A program made the translations under genes and the position numbers. Below, one piece after another: positions 32,522 through 41,084 of a DNA stretch of 64,000 bases. The stretch's first letter is position 1. Each line of letters starts with the position of its first letter. This DNA comes from Candidatus Leptofilum proximum (GTDB lineage Bacteria > Chloroflexota > Anaerolineae > Promineifilales > Promineifilaceae). The stretch lies in NCBI GenBank assembly GCA_016710325.1, contig JADJXK010000002.1, positions 4,712,001 through 4,776,000 of the forward strand. Direction: 5' to 3'. Under the pieces are notes generated by a model. It was not told the origin of the DNA, did no database searches, and saw only the letters and a program-made list of their open reading frames with translations.

Positions 32522-34176
32522 GATTGCACCTCGGGGGTGGAAACGGCCGTTTCCACAGCTAAGTCACCATCACGCAGCAGTTCCAGATACTCGTGCCGGA
32601 AGTAGTGCAGCGTGCTGTTCACCGGGTTGGGCGCCGTCTGGCCCAGACCGCACAGGCTCATCTCGCGCACCATCGTGCACAGATTCTCTAGCAGTTTGAG
32701 CTCGTAGCGCGTGCCTTCGCCGCGATAAATCTTGTCGAGCAGGTCGTACATCTGCACTGTGCCTACCCGGCAGGGCACACACTTGCCGCATGACTCGGTC
32801 TTGCAGAACTCCATGAAGTAGCGCGCCACATCCACCATGTTGGACGTCTCGTCCATCACAATCATGCCGCCCGAGCCCATGATGGAACCCAGCTTCACCA
32901 GCGATTCATAATCGACCGGCGTGTCAAAATAATCGGCCGGAATGCAGCCGCCGGATGGGCCGCCGGTTTGCACCGCTTTTACCTGGTGCCCGCCGGGGAT
33001 GCCACCGCCAATCTCGAACACAATTTCCTTCAGCGGAATGCCCATCGGCACTTCAATCAGCCCCGTGTTAACGATGCTGCCCGCCAGGGCAAACACCTTG
33101 GTGCCCTTGCTTTTTTCTGTGCCGAGGCTGGCGTACCAGTCGCCGCCGTTGCGAATGATGGGCGCTACGTTGGCAAATGTTTCTACGTTGTTAATAAGGG
33201 TTGGTTCGCCCCACAGACCTAATTCGGCCGGATAGGGTGGACGCGGCCGGGGCTGGCCCCGCTTGCCCTCTACCGAGGCGATGAGCGCGGTCTCTTCACC
33301 GCAAACAAAAGCGCCCGCGCCCAGGCGGATGTCGATCTGGAAGTTGAAGGTGGTGCCGCAGATGCCGTCACCCAACACGCCCAGGCGGCGCGCCTGATTG
33401 ATGGCTTTCTTCAGCCGGGCCACGGCCAGCGGATACTCGCCGCGCACGTAGATGTAGCCGCGCCGCGCCCCAATAGCGTAGCCAGCGAGGGTCATGCCTT
33501 CCAGCACGCGGTGCGGATCGCTTTCCAGTACGGAGCGGTCCATAAATGCGCCGGGGTCGCCCTCGTCGGCATTGCAGATGACGTATTTACGCAGCTTGGC
33601 GTCGGCTTTGGCCACGGTGGTCCATTTGAGGCCGGTGGGGTAGCCGCCGCCGCCGCGCCCGCGCAGGCCGCTGCGCAGCACTTCGTCAATCACGTCGTTG
33701 GGGGTCATTTCGGTAACGGCCGTTAATAGCGCACTATACCCCCCAGCCGCCACGTACTCCTCGATGCGCTCTGGGTCGATACGGCCGCTGTTTTCCAGCA
33801 CGATCTTGGTTTGCCGCTGGAAAAACGGTACATCGGTGGGGCAGATGCGTTCTTTGAGCTGCTTGCCCTGGCTGATAGCTGCCACCAGCGCCGGGGCATC
33901 CTCTGGGGTGACGTTTTGGTACATCGTTTCGCCCAGCTTCTCATCTTTGTGGGTTGCGCTGACCAGCGGCCCGCGCGAACACAACCCCATGCAGCCCACA
34001 CCCTTGGCCTGGCAGCCTTTGTGCTGGCCCGCTTCAATCTCGGCCTGCACCGCTTCCAACACTTTGTCACTTTGTGATGACAGGCAGCTGGCCGCCACAC
34101 AGACCTGAATGGTATGGTCTACCTTGGCAGCTTCGGCTAACTCTTTCTGGGTAATTTGTTCAAATCGCTCATGCAT
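32518..34176 (-). CDS. hoxF: Hydrogenase diaphorase subunit HoxF (NuoF-like NADH-binding flavoprotein)
   Basis: A 552-residue flavoprotein. An N-terminal thioredoxin-like 2Fe-2S domain (VCVAASCLSSQS, GCMGLCSRGP) is followed by the FMN/NADH domain with SGLRGRGGGGYPTGLKW and VICNADEGDPGAFMDRS. The 4Fe-4S site is ESCGKCVPCRVG with a later Cys in CTMVREMSLCG. It exchanges electrons with NAD(H). The start is ATG 34176 (MHERFEQI), overlapping hoxE by 8 bp. The longer frame to 34269 lies inside hoxE. Two copies of ACGGCCGT occur within the gene. Confidence 0.95.
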   Translation of the reverse strand: MHERFEQITQKELAEAAKVDHTIQVCVAASCLSSQSDKVLEAVQAEIEAGQHKGCQAKGVGCMGLCSRGPLVSATHKDEKLGETMYQNVTPEDAPALVAAISQGKQLKERICPTDVPFFQRQTKIVLENSGRIDPERIEEYVAAGGYSALLTAVTEMTPNDVIDEVLRSGLRGRGGGGYPTGLKWTTVAKADAKLRKYVICNADEGDPGAFMDRSVLESDPHRVLEGMTLAGYAIGARRGYIYVRGEYPLAVARLKKAINQARRLGVLGDGICGTTFNFQIDIRLGAGAFVCGEETALIASVEGKRGQPRPRPPYPAELGLWGEPTLINNVETFANVAPIIRNGGDWYASLGTEKSKGTKVFALAGSIVNTGLIEVPMGIPLKEIVFEIGGGIPGGHQVKAVQTGGPSGGCIPADYFDTPVDYESLVKLGSIMGSGGMIVMDETSNMVDVARYFMEFCKTESCGKCVPCRVGTVQMYDLLDKIYRGEGTRYELKLLENLCTMVREMSLCGLGQTAPNPVNSTLHYFRHEYLELLRDGDLAVETAVSTPEVQS

Positions 34177-34672
34177 CGTCTGACCACCTCCGTAGGGTCG
34201 CCAACGTTTTTTCCGGGTCCTGGTTGCCCAACACCTCGCCATCAAACACAGCGACGGGCGCCAGACCACAGGCGCCGACGCAGCGTGCTGTCATCAGTGA
34301 AACTTGCTCATCTTCCGTCGTCTCGCCGGGCTTTATGCCGTAGGTTTGTTCGATTTTTTCCAGCAGCCTGGGACCGCCTTTGATATAACAGGCCGTGCCT
34401 GTGCAAACCACGCAGCTGTGTTTGCCCGCCGGTTTCAGGCTAAACAGGTGATAAAACGTGGAAACGCCATACACCTGGCTCAACGGCACATGCAGGGAAG
34501 CGGCTACGTATTGCAGCGCCTCTTCATCCAAAAAGCCGAAGGATTCCTGTACCGTGTGCAGCGTCTCGATAAGGGCACTACGCCGGAATCCATTGCGGCG
34601 CATCGTGGCCTGGACAAAACGCCAACGTTTATCATCGGTTGGCGGTTCGATTTGCTTGGGATTTGCTAACAT
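34169..34672 (-). CDS. hoxE: Hydrogenase diaphorase subunit HoxE (NuoE-like)
   Basis: A 167-residue thioredoxin-like 2Fe-2S protein. The N-terminal helical part (ALIETLHTVQESFGFLDEEAL, YVAASLHVPLSQVYGVSTFYH) precedes ligand motifs CVVCTGTACYIKG and MTARCVGACGLAPVA. HoxE is the fifth subunit of pentameric bidirectional hydrogenases, as in cyanobacteria. Together with HoxF it forms the NADH-side module. Between its start and hypA (34673-34769) is a short spacer containing the common dispersed word CCACAGAGAACACAGAG. Confidence 0.94.
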   Translation of the reverse strand: MLANPKQIEPPTDDKRWRFVQATMRRNGFRRSALIETLHTVQESFGFLDEEALQYVAASLHVPLSQVYGVSTFYHLFSLKPAGKHSCVVCTGTACYIKGGPRLLEKIEQTYGIKPGETTEDEQVSLMTARCVGACGLAPVAVFDGEVLGNQDPEKTLATLRRWSDDA

Positions 34673-34769
34673 GCAATCTCCTTTTTTCGTTTTAAGCCAC
34701 AGAGAACACAGAGAGGGGAGAGACGAGATTTTCTGCCTCTTTCCTGGGGGTGTTCTGCGGTAACAAAAT

Positions 34770-35114
34770 TTAAGTTTCGATGTCTATGGACGTGAGTTGA
34801 AACTCCTGGCCAGACATAATTTGCACATGTATGCTGCCACAGTCTGGGCAAGCAGTTAACTCACCAGTCAGGTGATACTCCTGCTGGCAGTCCAGGCAGT
34901 GAAAGCGGGCCGGGGTGCGATGAAAGTGCAGTGCAGCACCCTGGCACAGGCTGCCCTGGCTGATGATGTCCCAGTAAAATTGAACGGAATCATCAACGAT
35001 GGTAGAAAGTGCCCCAATTTGCAGGTGCAGATCCGTCACCTGACGGGCATCCGCCTCCCTGGCATGGCGCAGGGCAAGATTCAAGATTTGCTCTGTAACA
35101 GCTAATTCGTGCAT
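34770..35114 (-). CDS. hypA: Hydrogenase nickel-insertion protein HypA
   Basis: The 114-residue protein starts MHELAVTEQILNLAL, with the His2 and Glu3 used in nickel binding. It carries the zinc site CLDCQQEY...CPDCGS. HypA delivers nickel, with HypB, to the large subunit. It is the first gene of the hypA-hoxEFUYH-hoxW unit. Other maturation genes (hypB, C, D, E, F) are not in this window and must lie elsewhere. A palindromic Crp/Fnr-type site lies about 95 bp upstream of the start. Confidence 0.94.
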   Translation of the reverse strand: MHELAVTEQILNLALRHAREADARQVTDLHLQIGALSTIVDDSVQFYWDIISQGSLCQGAALHFHRTPARFHCLDCQQEYHLTGELTACPDCGSIHVQIMSGQEFQLTSIDIET

Positions 35115-35663
35115 ATTGTTTGTTTCAACTAACGGATTCGCTTTACAGCGTTCCCCTACATGTTAACGAAGATAAATCCCCTGCCGATTGCGTTCTTTCT
35201 GGTTTATTTGTGATAAATGTCACAAAATAAAAAGTGAATGCTGATAATAGGCATAGCCAATCGTTTTTTTGCCGATGAGGGCGTTTAGGCTACACTGTTT
35301 TTGGAAGTCAACAACAATTTCCGCCGCTTTTTGCGCCAGAATATGCTGCGCGCGACGGCTTTTCGCGTAGGCATTTTGCGGGAACACCGTGTGCGATGTT
35401 CCGCTGCTGGAGCTGGCAGAAACGGCCGAACAGCGCGGCTGGCGCATTTTGCTAACTAAGACGCAACACGCAGCCCACCCGTAAACGGGCGGGCTAGTTA
35501 TGAAAGCCCTCTGGGCTTCCACAACTAGCCAGGGGTTCAGCCCCTGGCGGTGGTTGGCGCCTACGAACCAATTAACAATTGTCATTCCCGTGCAGGCGGG
35601 AATCCATCCGTTGACCATATTCTGGATGCCTGCCTACGCGGGCATGACAGGCAAGGAACGATT
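35115..35663 (+). other. Intergenic region between hypA and the dehydrogenase gene
   Basis: About 550 bp with no supported gene. It holds the Crp/Fnr-type site (35209-35224), a hairpin with arms GGCTAGTTATGAAAGCCC and GGGCTTCCACAACTAGCC (35492-35530), a smaller AGGGG/CCCCT stem (35531-35545), and two palindromic words, ATTCCCG...CGGGAAT (35584-35603) and ATGCC...GGCAT (35626-35645). The open frame at 35220-35618 on the minus strand is built from these repeats and is not supported as a protein. Confidence 0.6.
35209..35224 (-). promoter_or_regulatory. Crp/Fnr-type operator upstream of the hypA-hox operon
   Basis: TGTGATAAATGTCACA matches the consensus TGTGA-N6-TCACA exactly in both half-sites. 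It is centred about 102 bp before the hypA start codon, in a good position for an activator of the hydrogenase operon. Crp/Fnr-family regulators commonly respond to cAMP, oxygen or redox state, which would suit a fermentative hydrogenase. The regulator itself is not in the window. Confidence 0.6.
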
Positions 35664-36671
35664 ATGAAAATTGCCGTTTTTAGTACCAAACCATATGACC
35701 GCAGCTACCTGGACGCTGCCAATGAAACCATCGGCCACGAGCTGGCTTACTTTGAAGCCAGGCTGGACAAAGACACCGTGCTGCTGGCGCAGGGCTTCCC
35801 CTGCGTGTGCGTCTTTGTCAACGACGTGGTGGACGCCCACGTGCTGCTGGAGCTAAAGGCAGGCGGCACCAGCCTGATCGCCCTGCGCTCGGCCGGGTTT
35901 AACCACGTGGATTTGAAGGCGGCGCGCCAGCTGGGTATCAGCGTGGTGCGCGTGCCTGCTTACTCGCCGCACGCCGTGGCCGAGCACACCGTGGCCCTGC
36001 TCATGGCGCTGAACCGCAAGACCCACCGCGCCTACAACCGGGTGCGCGAGGGCAACTTTTCGCTCGATGGCCTGCTGGGCTTTGATTTGTATGGGCTGAC
36101 GGTGGGCATTGTGGGCACGGGGCAGATTGGCCAGGCAGCGGCGCGCATTTTCAACGGCTTTGGCTGCCAGCTGCTGGGCTACGATTTGTACCCCAACGAG
36201 GCCTGCCGCGAAATGGGCATGGAATACACAGAACTGGACGATCTGTTTCGCCGCGCGGACATCATCACCCTGCACGCGCCGCTGACGCCGGAAACGTACC
36301 ACCTGATTGACAGCGACAGTATTGGCCTGATGAAGCGCGGCGTGACGATTTTGAACACCAGCCGCGGCGCGCTCATTGACGCCCAGGCGGTGCTGGCGGG
36401 TTTAAAGACGGGCAAAATCAGCCACCTGGGGCTGGACGTGTACGAGGAGGAGGGGGACCTCTTTTTTGAAGATTTGTCCAACCAGATTATTCAGGATGAC
36501 GTCTTTGCCCGCCTGCTGACGATGCCCAACGTGCTCATCACCGGGCACCAGGGCTTTTTTACGGGCAAGGCGTTGGAAAACATCGCCCGCACGACGCTGG
36601 AAAACGTGAAGGAGTTTGAGGAGACAGGCAGTTCAGCGAATTTGGTGTCTTCGGAGAAGGTTCAGGGGTAG
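35664..36671 (+). CDS. 2-hydroxyacid dehydrogenase (D-lactate dehydrogenase-like)
   Basis: A 335-residue NAD-dependent D-2-hydroxyacid dehydrogenase of the fermentative LdhA type. The Rossmann motif is VGIVGTGQIGQAAARIF. Catalytic regions include RSAGFNHVDL (Arg side), NTSRGALIDAQAV, GLDVYEEEGDLFFED (Glu) and ITGHQGFFTGKAL (His). It would reduce pyruvate to D-lactate while reoxidising NADH. The start ATG 35664 follows AAGGA by 6 nt. The longer frame from 35550 is repeat DNA. Its neighbourhood with the NAD-linked hydrogenase fits fermentative redox balance. Inverted copies of an 18-bp word flank the gene. Confidence 0.9.
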   Translation: MKIAVFSTKPYDRSYLDAANETIGHELAYFEARLDKDTVLLAQGFPCVCVFVNDVVDAHVLLELKAGGTSLIALRSAGFNHVDLKAARQLGISVVRVPAYSPHAVAEHTVALLMALNRKTHRAYNRVREGNFSLDGLLGFDLYGLTVGIVGTGQIGQAAARIFNGFGCQLLGYDLYPNEACREMGMEYTELDDLFRRADIITLHAPLTPETYHLIDSDSIGLMKRGVTILNTSRGALIDAQAVLAGLKTGKISHLGLDVYEEEGDLFFEDLSNQIIQDDVFARLLTMPNVLITGHQGFFTGKALENIARTTLENVKEFEETGSSANLVSSEKVQG

Positions 36672-36961
36672 GGCAGGAGAATCGCATATTCCCTCATCGC
36701 CGGTGGCTGAAGCCAACCGGCTAGTTGTGGAAGCCCATGGGCTGCCCGTGGGGCTCTGCCCATTGGGCTTGAAAAAGCAGGCCCTTTTGGCCTTTCATAG
36801 GTAGCGGGGGCGTTTACGCCTCCGCGTACAGGGCAGACAAACCGAGTTTGTGATTACCGTTTAGACCTTTGTTTCCATTTTAGTTCATCAAATTGCGACT
36901 TCGAATTTTAGCATAGATTTGCCTTACCTAAATCTATACTCGCCAAGCCTCACGGCCGTTT

Positions 36962-36977
36962 TGTGACAATCTTCACA
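36962..36977 (+). promoter_or_regulatory. Crp/Fnr-type operator upstream of the SLC13-type permease
   Basis: TGTGACAATCTTCACA is a second exact TGTGA-N6-TCACA site, centred about 134 bp before the permease start. Together with the site at 35209-35224 it suggests that one Crp/Fnr-type regulator controls both the hydrogenase operon and this transporter. It lies downstream of the dehydrogenase gene, so the permease is the natural target. Confidence 0.55.
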
Positions 36978-37029
36978 TGTACTTCCCCGCCGATTTGGGT
37001 AGGATGACGAGTGTTTGGTGATCGGTGAA

Positions 37030-37067
37030 CGGTAAACGGTGATCCGTTGTCGGTTTACCGTTTACCG
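37030..37067 (+). repeat. Hairpin of CGGTAAACGG words upstream of the permease
   Basis: CGGTAAACGG (37030-37039) pairs with CCGTTTACCG (37058-37067). Outer words GTGAACGG (37025) and CCGTTCAC (37087) are also complementary. It lies within 40-80 bp of the permease start and so would be in its leader RNA. It is one of the word-built intergenic hairpins in this window and is related in sequence to the 29678-29734 repeat. Confidence 0.75.
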
Positions 37068-37103
37068 AATACCGATTACGGATTACCGTTCACGGGGGAA
37101 ATT

Positions 37104-38966
37104 ATGACGCTTGAAATGTGGCTGGTGCTGGGCATCCTGGTAGCAGCAATTGTTTTATTTATTACCGAATGGCTGCGCGTAGACGTGGTGGCCGTGGGCG
37201 TGCTGCTGGCGCTGATGATTTCCGGCGTGCTGACCACGGGGGAGGCGCTGGCGGGGTTTTCGAGTACGGCCGTCATCACCATCGCTTCCCTCTTTGTGGT
37301 GGGTGGGGCGGTGCTGCACACCGGGCTGGCGGGGGCGATTGGCCGCCGCATCCTCACCATTGCCGGGGACAGCGAGTGGCGGCTGGTGCTGGTCATCATG
37401 GTGGCCGTGACGCTGCTGTCTGGTTTCATGAGCGATACGGGCACGGTGGCCGTGCTGCTGCCCGCCATCATCAGCCTGTCGATCAACACCAAGATCAGCC
37501 CGGCCAAGCTGCTGATTCCGCTGGCCTATGGCTCGCTGCTGGGCGGGGCGATGACCCTCATCGGCACGCCGCCCAACATCATTGTCAGTGACGTGCTGCG
37601 CGACGCGGGCTACGAGCCGTTTTTCTTTTTCAGTTACACGCCGATGGGGCTGGTGCTGGCGGCGATTGGCATCGCTTTCATGATTTTTGTGGGGCGGCGC
37701 ATCCTGCCGGACCGCAAGGTGCTGGTGGAAAAACAGGTCGTGGCTACGCCCAAAGAGCTGGTGGACGCTTACCGCCTGCCGGAAAATTTGCTGCGCCTGC
37801 GGGTACGGCGCGGCTCGGGGCTGGTCGGGCGGACGGTGTTTGAGTCCTGCCTGCGTGAGCAGTTTGGCGTGACGGTGTTGAGGATTATGCGCCCGCCCAA
37901 TCTGCTGGACATTGCCGATGGGGGCCAGATTCACACCGAACTCAACGATACGCCCATCGTGCCGGACAAAGACGTGACCATCGAGCGCAACGATGTGCTG
38001 GTGGTGCAGGGGGAGGTAACGGCCGTTAACCAATCTGCCATCCACTGGAACCTGGCCGTGCAGCCCGCCAAACCCAAAGACGCCAAGGCGCTGCTGAGCC
38101 GCGAGGTGGGCGTGGCCGAACTGTTGCTGCCGCCGCGCTCCAGCCTGCTGGGCAAAACGCTTGCCGAAGTGCGCTTTGGCACCACTTACCGCCTCACCGT
38201 CCTGGCTATCAGCCGACCGGATGATGGCCACAACCTGGACCTCAAGCGTACGCGCCTGCAATTTGGCGATACGCTGGTGGTGCAGGGCCGCTGGGGCGAC
38301 ATCTCCCGCCTGCGCGACTTCCGGCGCGACTTTGTGGTGATGGGCGAACCGGAGTCTGAGATTAATCGGCCGCCGCGCAGCAAGGCACGCTGGGCCGCGG
38401 CCATCATGCTGGCGATGCTGGCGCTGATGGTGGGTGAATTTGTGCCGCTGGTGGTCGCGTCGCTGGCGGGCGCGCTGCTGGTGGTGCTCACCGGCTGCCT
38501 GACGATGGACAAAGCCTACGACGCCATCGACTGGAAGAGCATCGTGCTGATTGCCGGGATGCTGCCCATGGCCACCGCGCTGGAAAAGGTGGGCCTGGTG
38601 CATCTGATTGCCAACGGGTTTGTGGACACGCTGGGTGGGCGGGGGCCGCTGGCGGTGATGGTAGGGCTGTTTTTGCTCACGTCGCTGTTTACCCAGGTGT
38701 TGTCCAACACGGCCACCACGGTACTGGTGGCGCCGATTGGCCTGGCAGCGGCGCAGACGTTGGGCATCCAGCCGCACGCGTTTCTAATGGCCGTGGCCAT
38801 TGCCGCGTCGATGGCCTTTGCCTCGCCGGTGGCCTCGCCGACCAACACGCTGGTGATGGGCGCGGGCAGCTACCGCTTTAGCGACTACGTGAAGGTGGGT
38901 GTGCCGCTGGTGTTCCTGATGCTGGCGGCGGTGGCGCTGCTGTTGCCGGTGATCTTTCCTTTCTGA
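37104..38966 (+). CDS. SLC13/DASS-type permease with central TrkA-C domains
   Basis: A 620-residue membrane protein. About five N-terminal membrane spans include the family motif GFMSDTGTVAVLLPAI and the hairpin loop LIGTPPNIIVSD. Two cytoplasmic TrkA-C (RCK-C) domains follow (about residues 215-430; TVFESCLREQFGVTVLRI, LGKTLAEVRFGTTYRLTVLAI). The C-terminal half repeats the pattern (VLSNTATTVLVAPIGL, ASPVASPTNTLVMG). Such proteins import anions such as sulphate, dicarboxylates or citrate with sodium. The substrate cannot be told from sequence. ATG 37104 follows a purine-rich GGGGGAA. Confidence 0.92.
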   Translation: MTLEMWLVLGILVAAIVLFITEWLRVDVVAVGVLLALMISGVLTTGEALAGFSSTAVITIASLFVVGGAVLHTGLAGAIGRRILTIAGDSEWRLVLVIMVAVTLLSGFMSDTGTVAVLLPAIISLSINTKISPAKLLIPLAYGSLLGGAMTLIGTPPNIIVSDVLRDAGYEPFFFFSYTPMGLVLAAIGIAFMIFVGRRILPDRKVLVEKQVVATPKELVDAYRLPENLLRLRVRRGSGLVGRTVFESCLREQFGVTVLRIMRPPNLLDIADGGQIHTELNDTPIVPDKDVTIERNDVLVVQGEVTAVNQSAIHWNLAVQPAKPKDAKALLSREVGVAELLLPPRSSLLGKTLAEVRFGTTYRLTVLAISRPDDGHNLDLKRTRLQFGDTLVVQGRWGDISRLRDFRRDFVVMGEPESEINRPPRSKARWAAAIMLAMLALMVGEFVPLVVASLAGALLVVLTGCLTMDKAYDAIDWKSIVLIAGMLPMATALEKVGLVHLIANGFVDTLGGRGPLAVMVGLFLLTSLFTQVLSNTATTVLVAPIGLAAAQTLGIQPHAFLMAVAIAASMAFASPVASPTNTLVMGAGSYRFSDYVKVGVPLVFLMLAAVALLLPVIFPF

Positions 38967-38968
38967 AG

Positions 38969-39048
38969 ATGAAGGGGTGAATGGGTGAGCGGGTGAAGGG
39001 GTGAAATATTTTGTCACCCCTTCACCCCTTCACCTTGTCACCCCTTCA

Positions 39049-39049
<1 letters not shown>
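38969..39049 (+). terminator. Nested inverted repeat between convergent genes
   Basis: The inner stem is GGTGAAGGGGTGA (38992-39004) with TCACCCCTTCACC (39014-39026) around AATATTTTG. An outer stem is ATGAAGGGGTGA (38969-38980) with TCACCCCTTCAT (39038-39049). It fills the spacer between the convergent permease and alpha-glucosidase genes and would work as a hairpin in either transcript, so a bidirectional terminator or RNA-protecting role is likely. Confidence 0.7.
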
Positions 39050-40653
<1,604 letters not shown>

Positions 40654-41084
40654 GTGCTTTCTCCAATTCTTGTTGCGTTTTTCGCAGATAAAGCTTGCTC
40701 GACTTTTGCGGATTTTTAACCCATCACAGGTTGTGTCATTTAATCACTCGAATGGATTCCCGCCATCGTGGGAATGACCATCAAAAATGCAAACCCAACA
40801 AAGGCGGATGATAGGGGAAATTGGGGGAATGTACAATGAGGAACGGCCGTTTTCTATCCTTGTTATATTGCCTCAAACCGCGAACCTGCCTATACTGACT
40901 TTATCTAACAAGTTTGAATGGGTCGGCAACGGCCGTTCGCCAATTTTGCAATCCCGCTACCCAAAACATAATCTGCATCGTCGTGCAAAATGATCGTTAC
41001 AGCCGAGATATTCCGGGCTGGGCGGCGGTGCTTTGAGTTTCGTCAAGAGGTGCGACGCACTTACCCTTAACGAAAGGAGTTATT
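40654..41084 (+). other. Intergenic region between divergent sugar-metabolism genes
   Basis: About 430 bp with no gene. It includes the palindromic word ATTCCCGCCATCGTGGGAAT (40756-40775), also seen in altered form at 35584-35603. It also has two ACGGCCGT octamers (near 40844 and 40930), a candidate promoter (40868-40896), and the word GGTGCGACGCACTT (from 41049) that recurs in the hairpin at 55177-55216. The 41085 gene has a long leader if that promoter is used. Confidence 0.6.
40868..40896 (+). promoter_or_regulatory. Candidate promoter of the sucrose-type operon
   Basis: TTGCCT (40868-40873) and TATACT (40891-40896) are separated by exactly 17 bp, each close to the sigma-70 consensus. The site faces the gene at 41085, leaving a leader of about 180 nt that contains an octamer and a dispersed word. 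Confidence 0.5.

Larger units (their letters stand above)
36672..37103 (+). other. Intergenic region with repeats before the permease gene
   Basis: About 430 bp without a gene. It begins with a repeat block (36705-36830) that includes GGCTAGTTGTGGAAGCCC at 36719-36736, the exact reverse complement of 35513-35530. An A/T-richer stretch follows, then a Crp/Fnr-type site (36962-36977), then a hairpin of CGGTAAACGG words (37030-37067) directly before the permease start. Confidence 0.6.

Noticed and set aside
35220..35618. 132-codon minus-strand frame in the hypA/dehydrogenase spacer
   Set aside because: Its N-terminal half is translated from dispersed palindromic repeats (ATTCCCG...CGGGAAT), and it covers the Crp/Fnr-type site. 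No family similarity was seen.
37155..38777. 540-codon open frame antisense to the SLC13-type permease
   Set aside because: The product is rich in His, Gln and Arg, as expected from reading a GC-rich membrane-protein gene backwards. The sense frame has membrane spans and family motifs.
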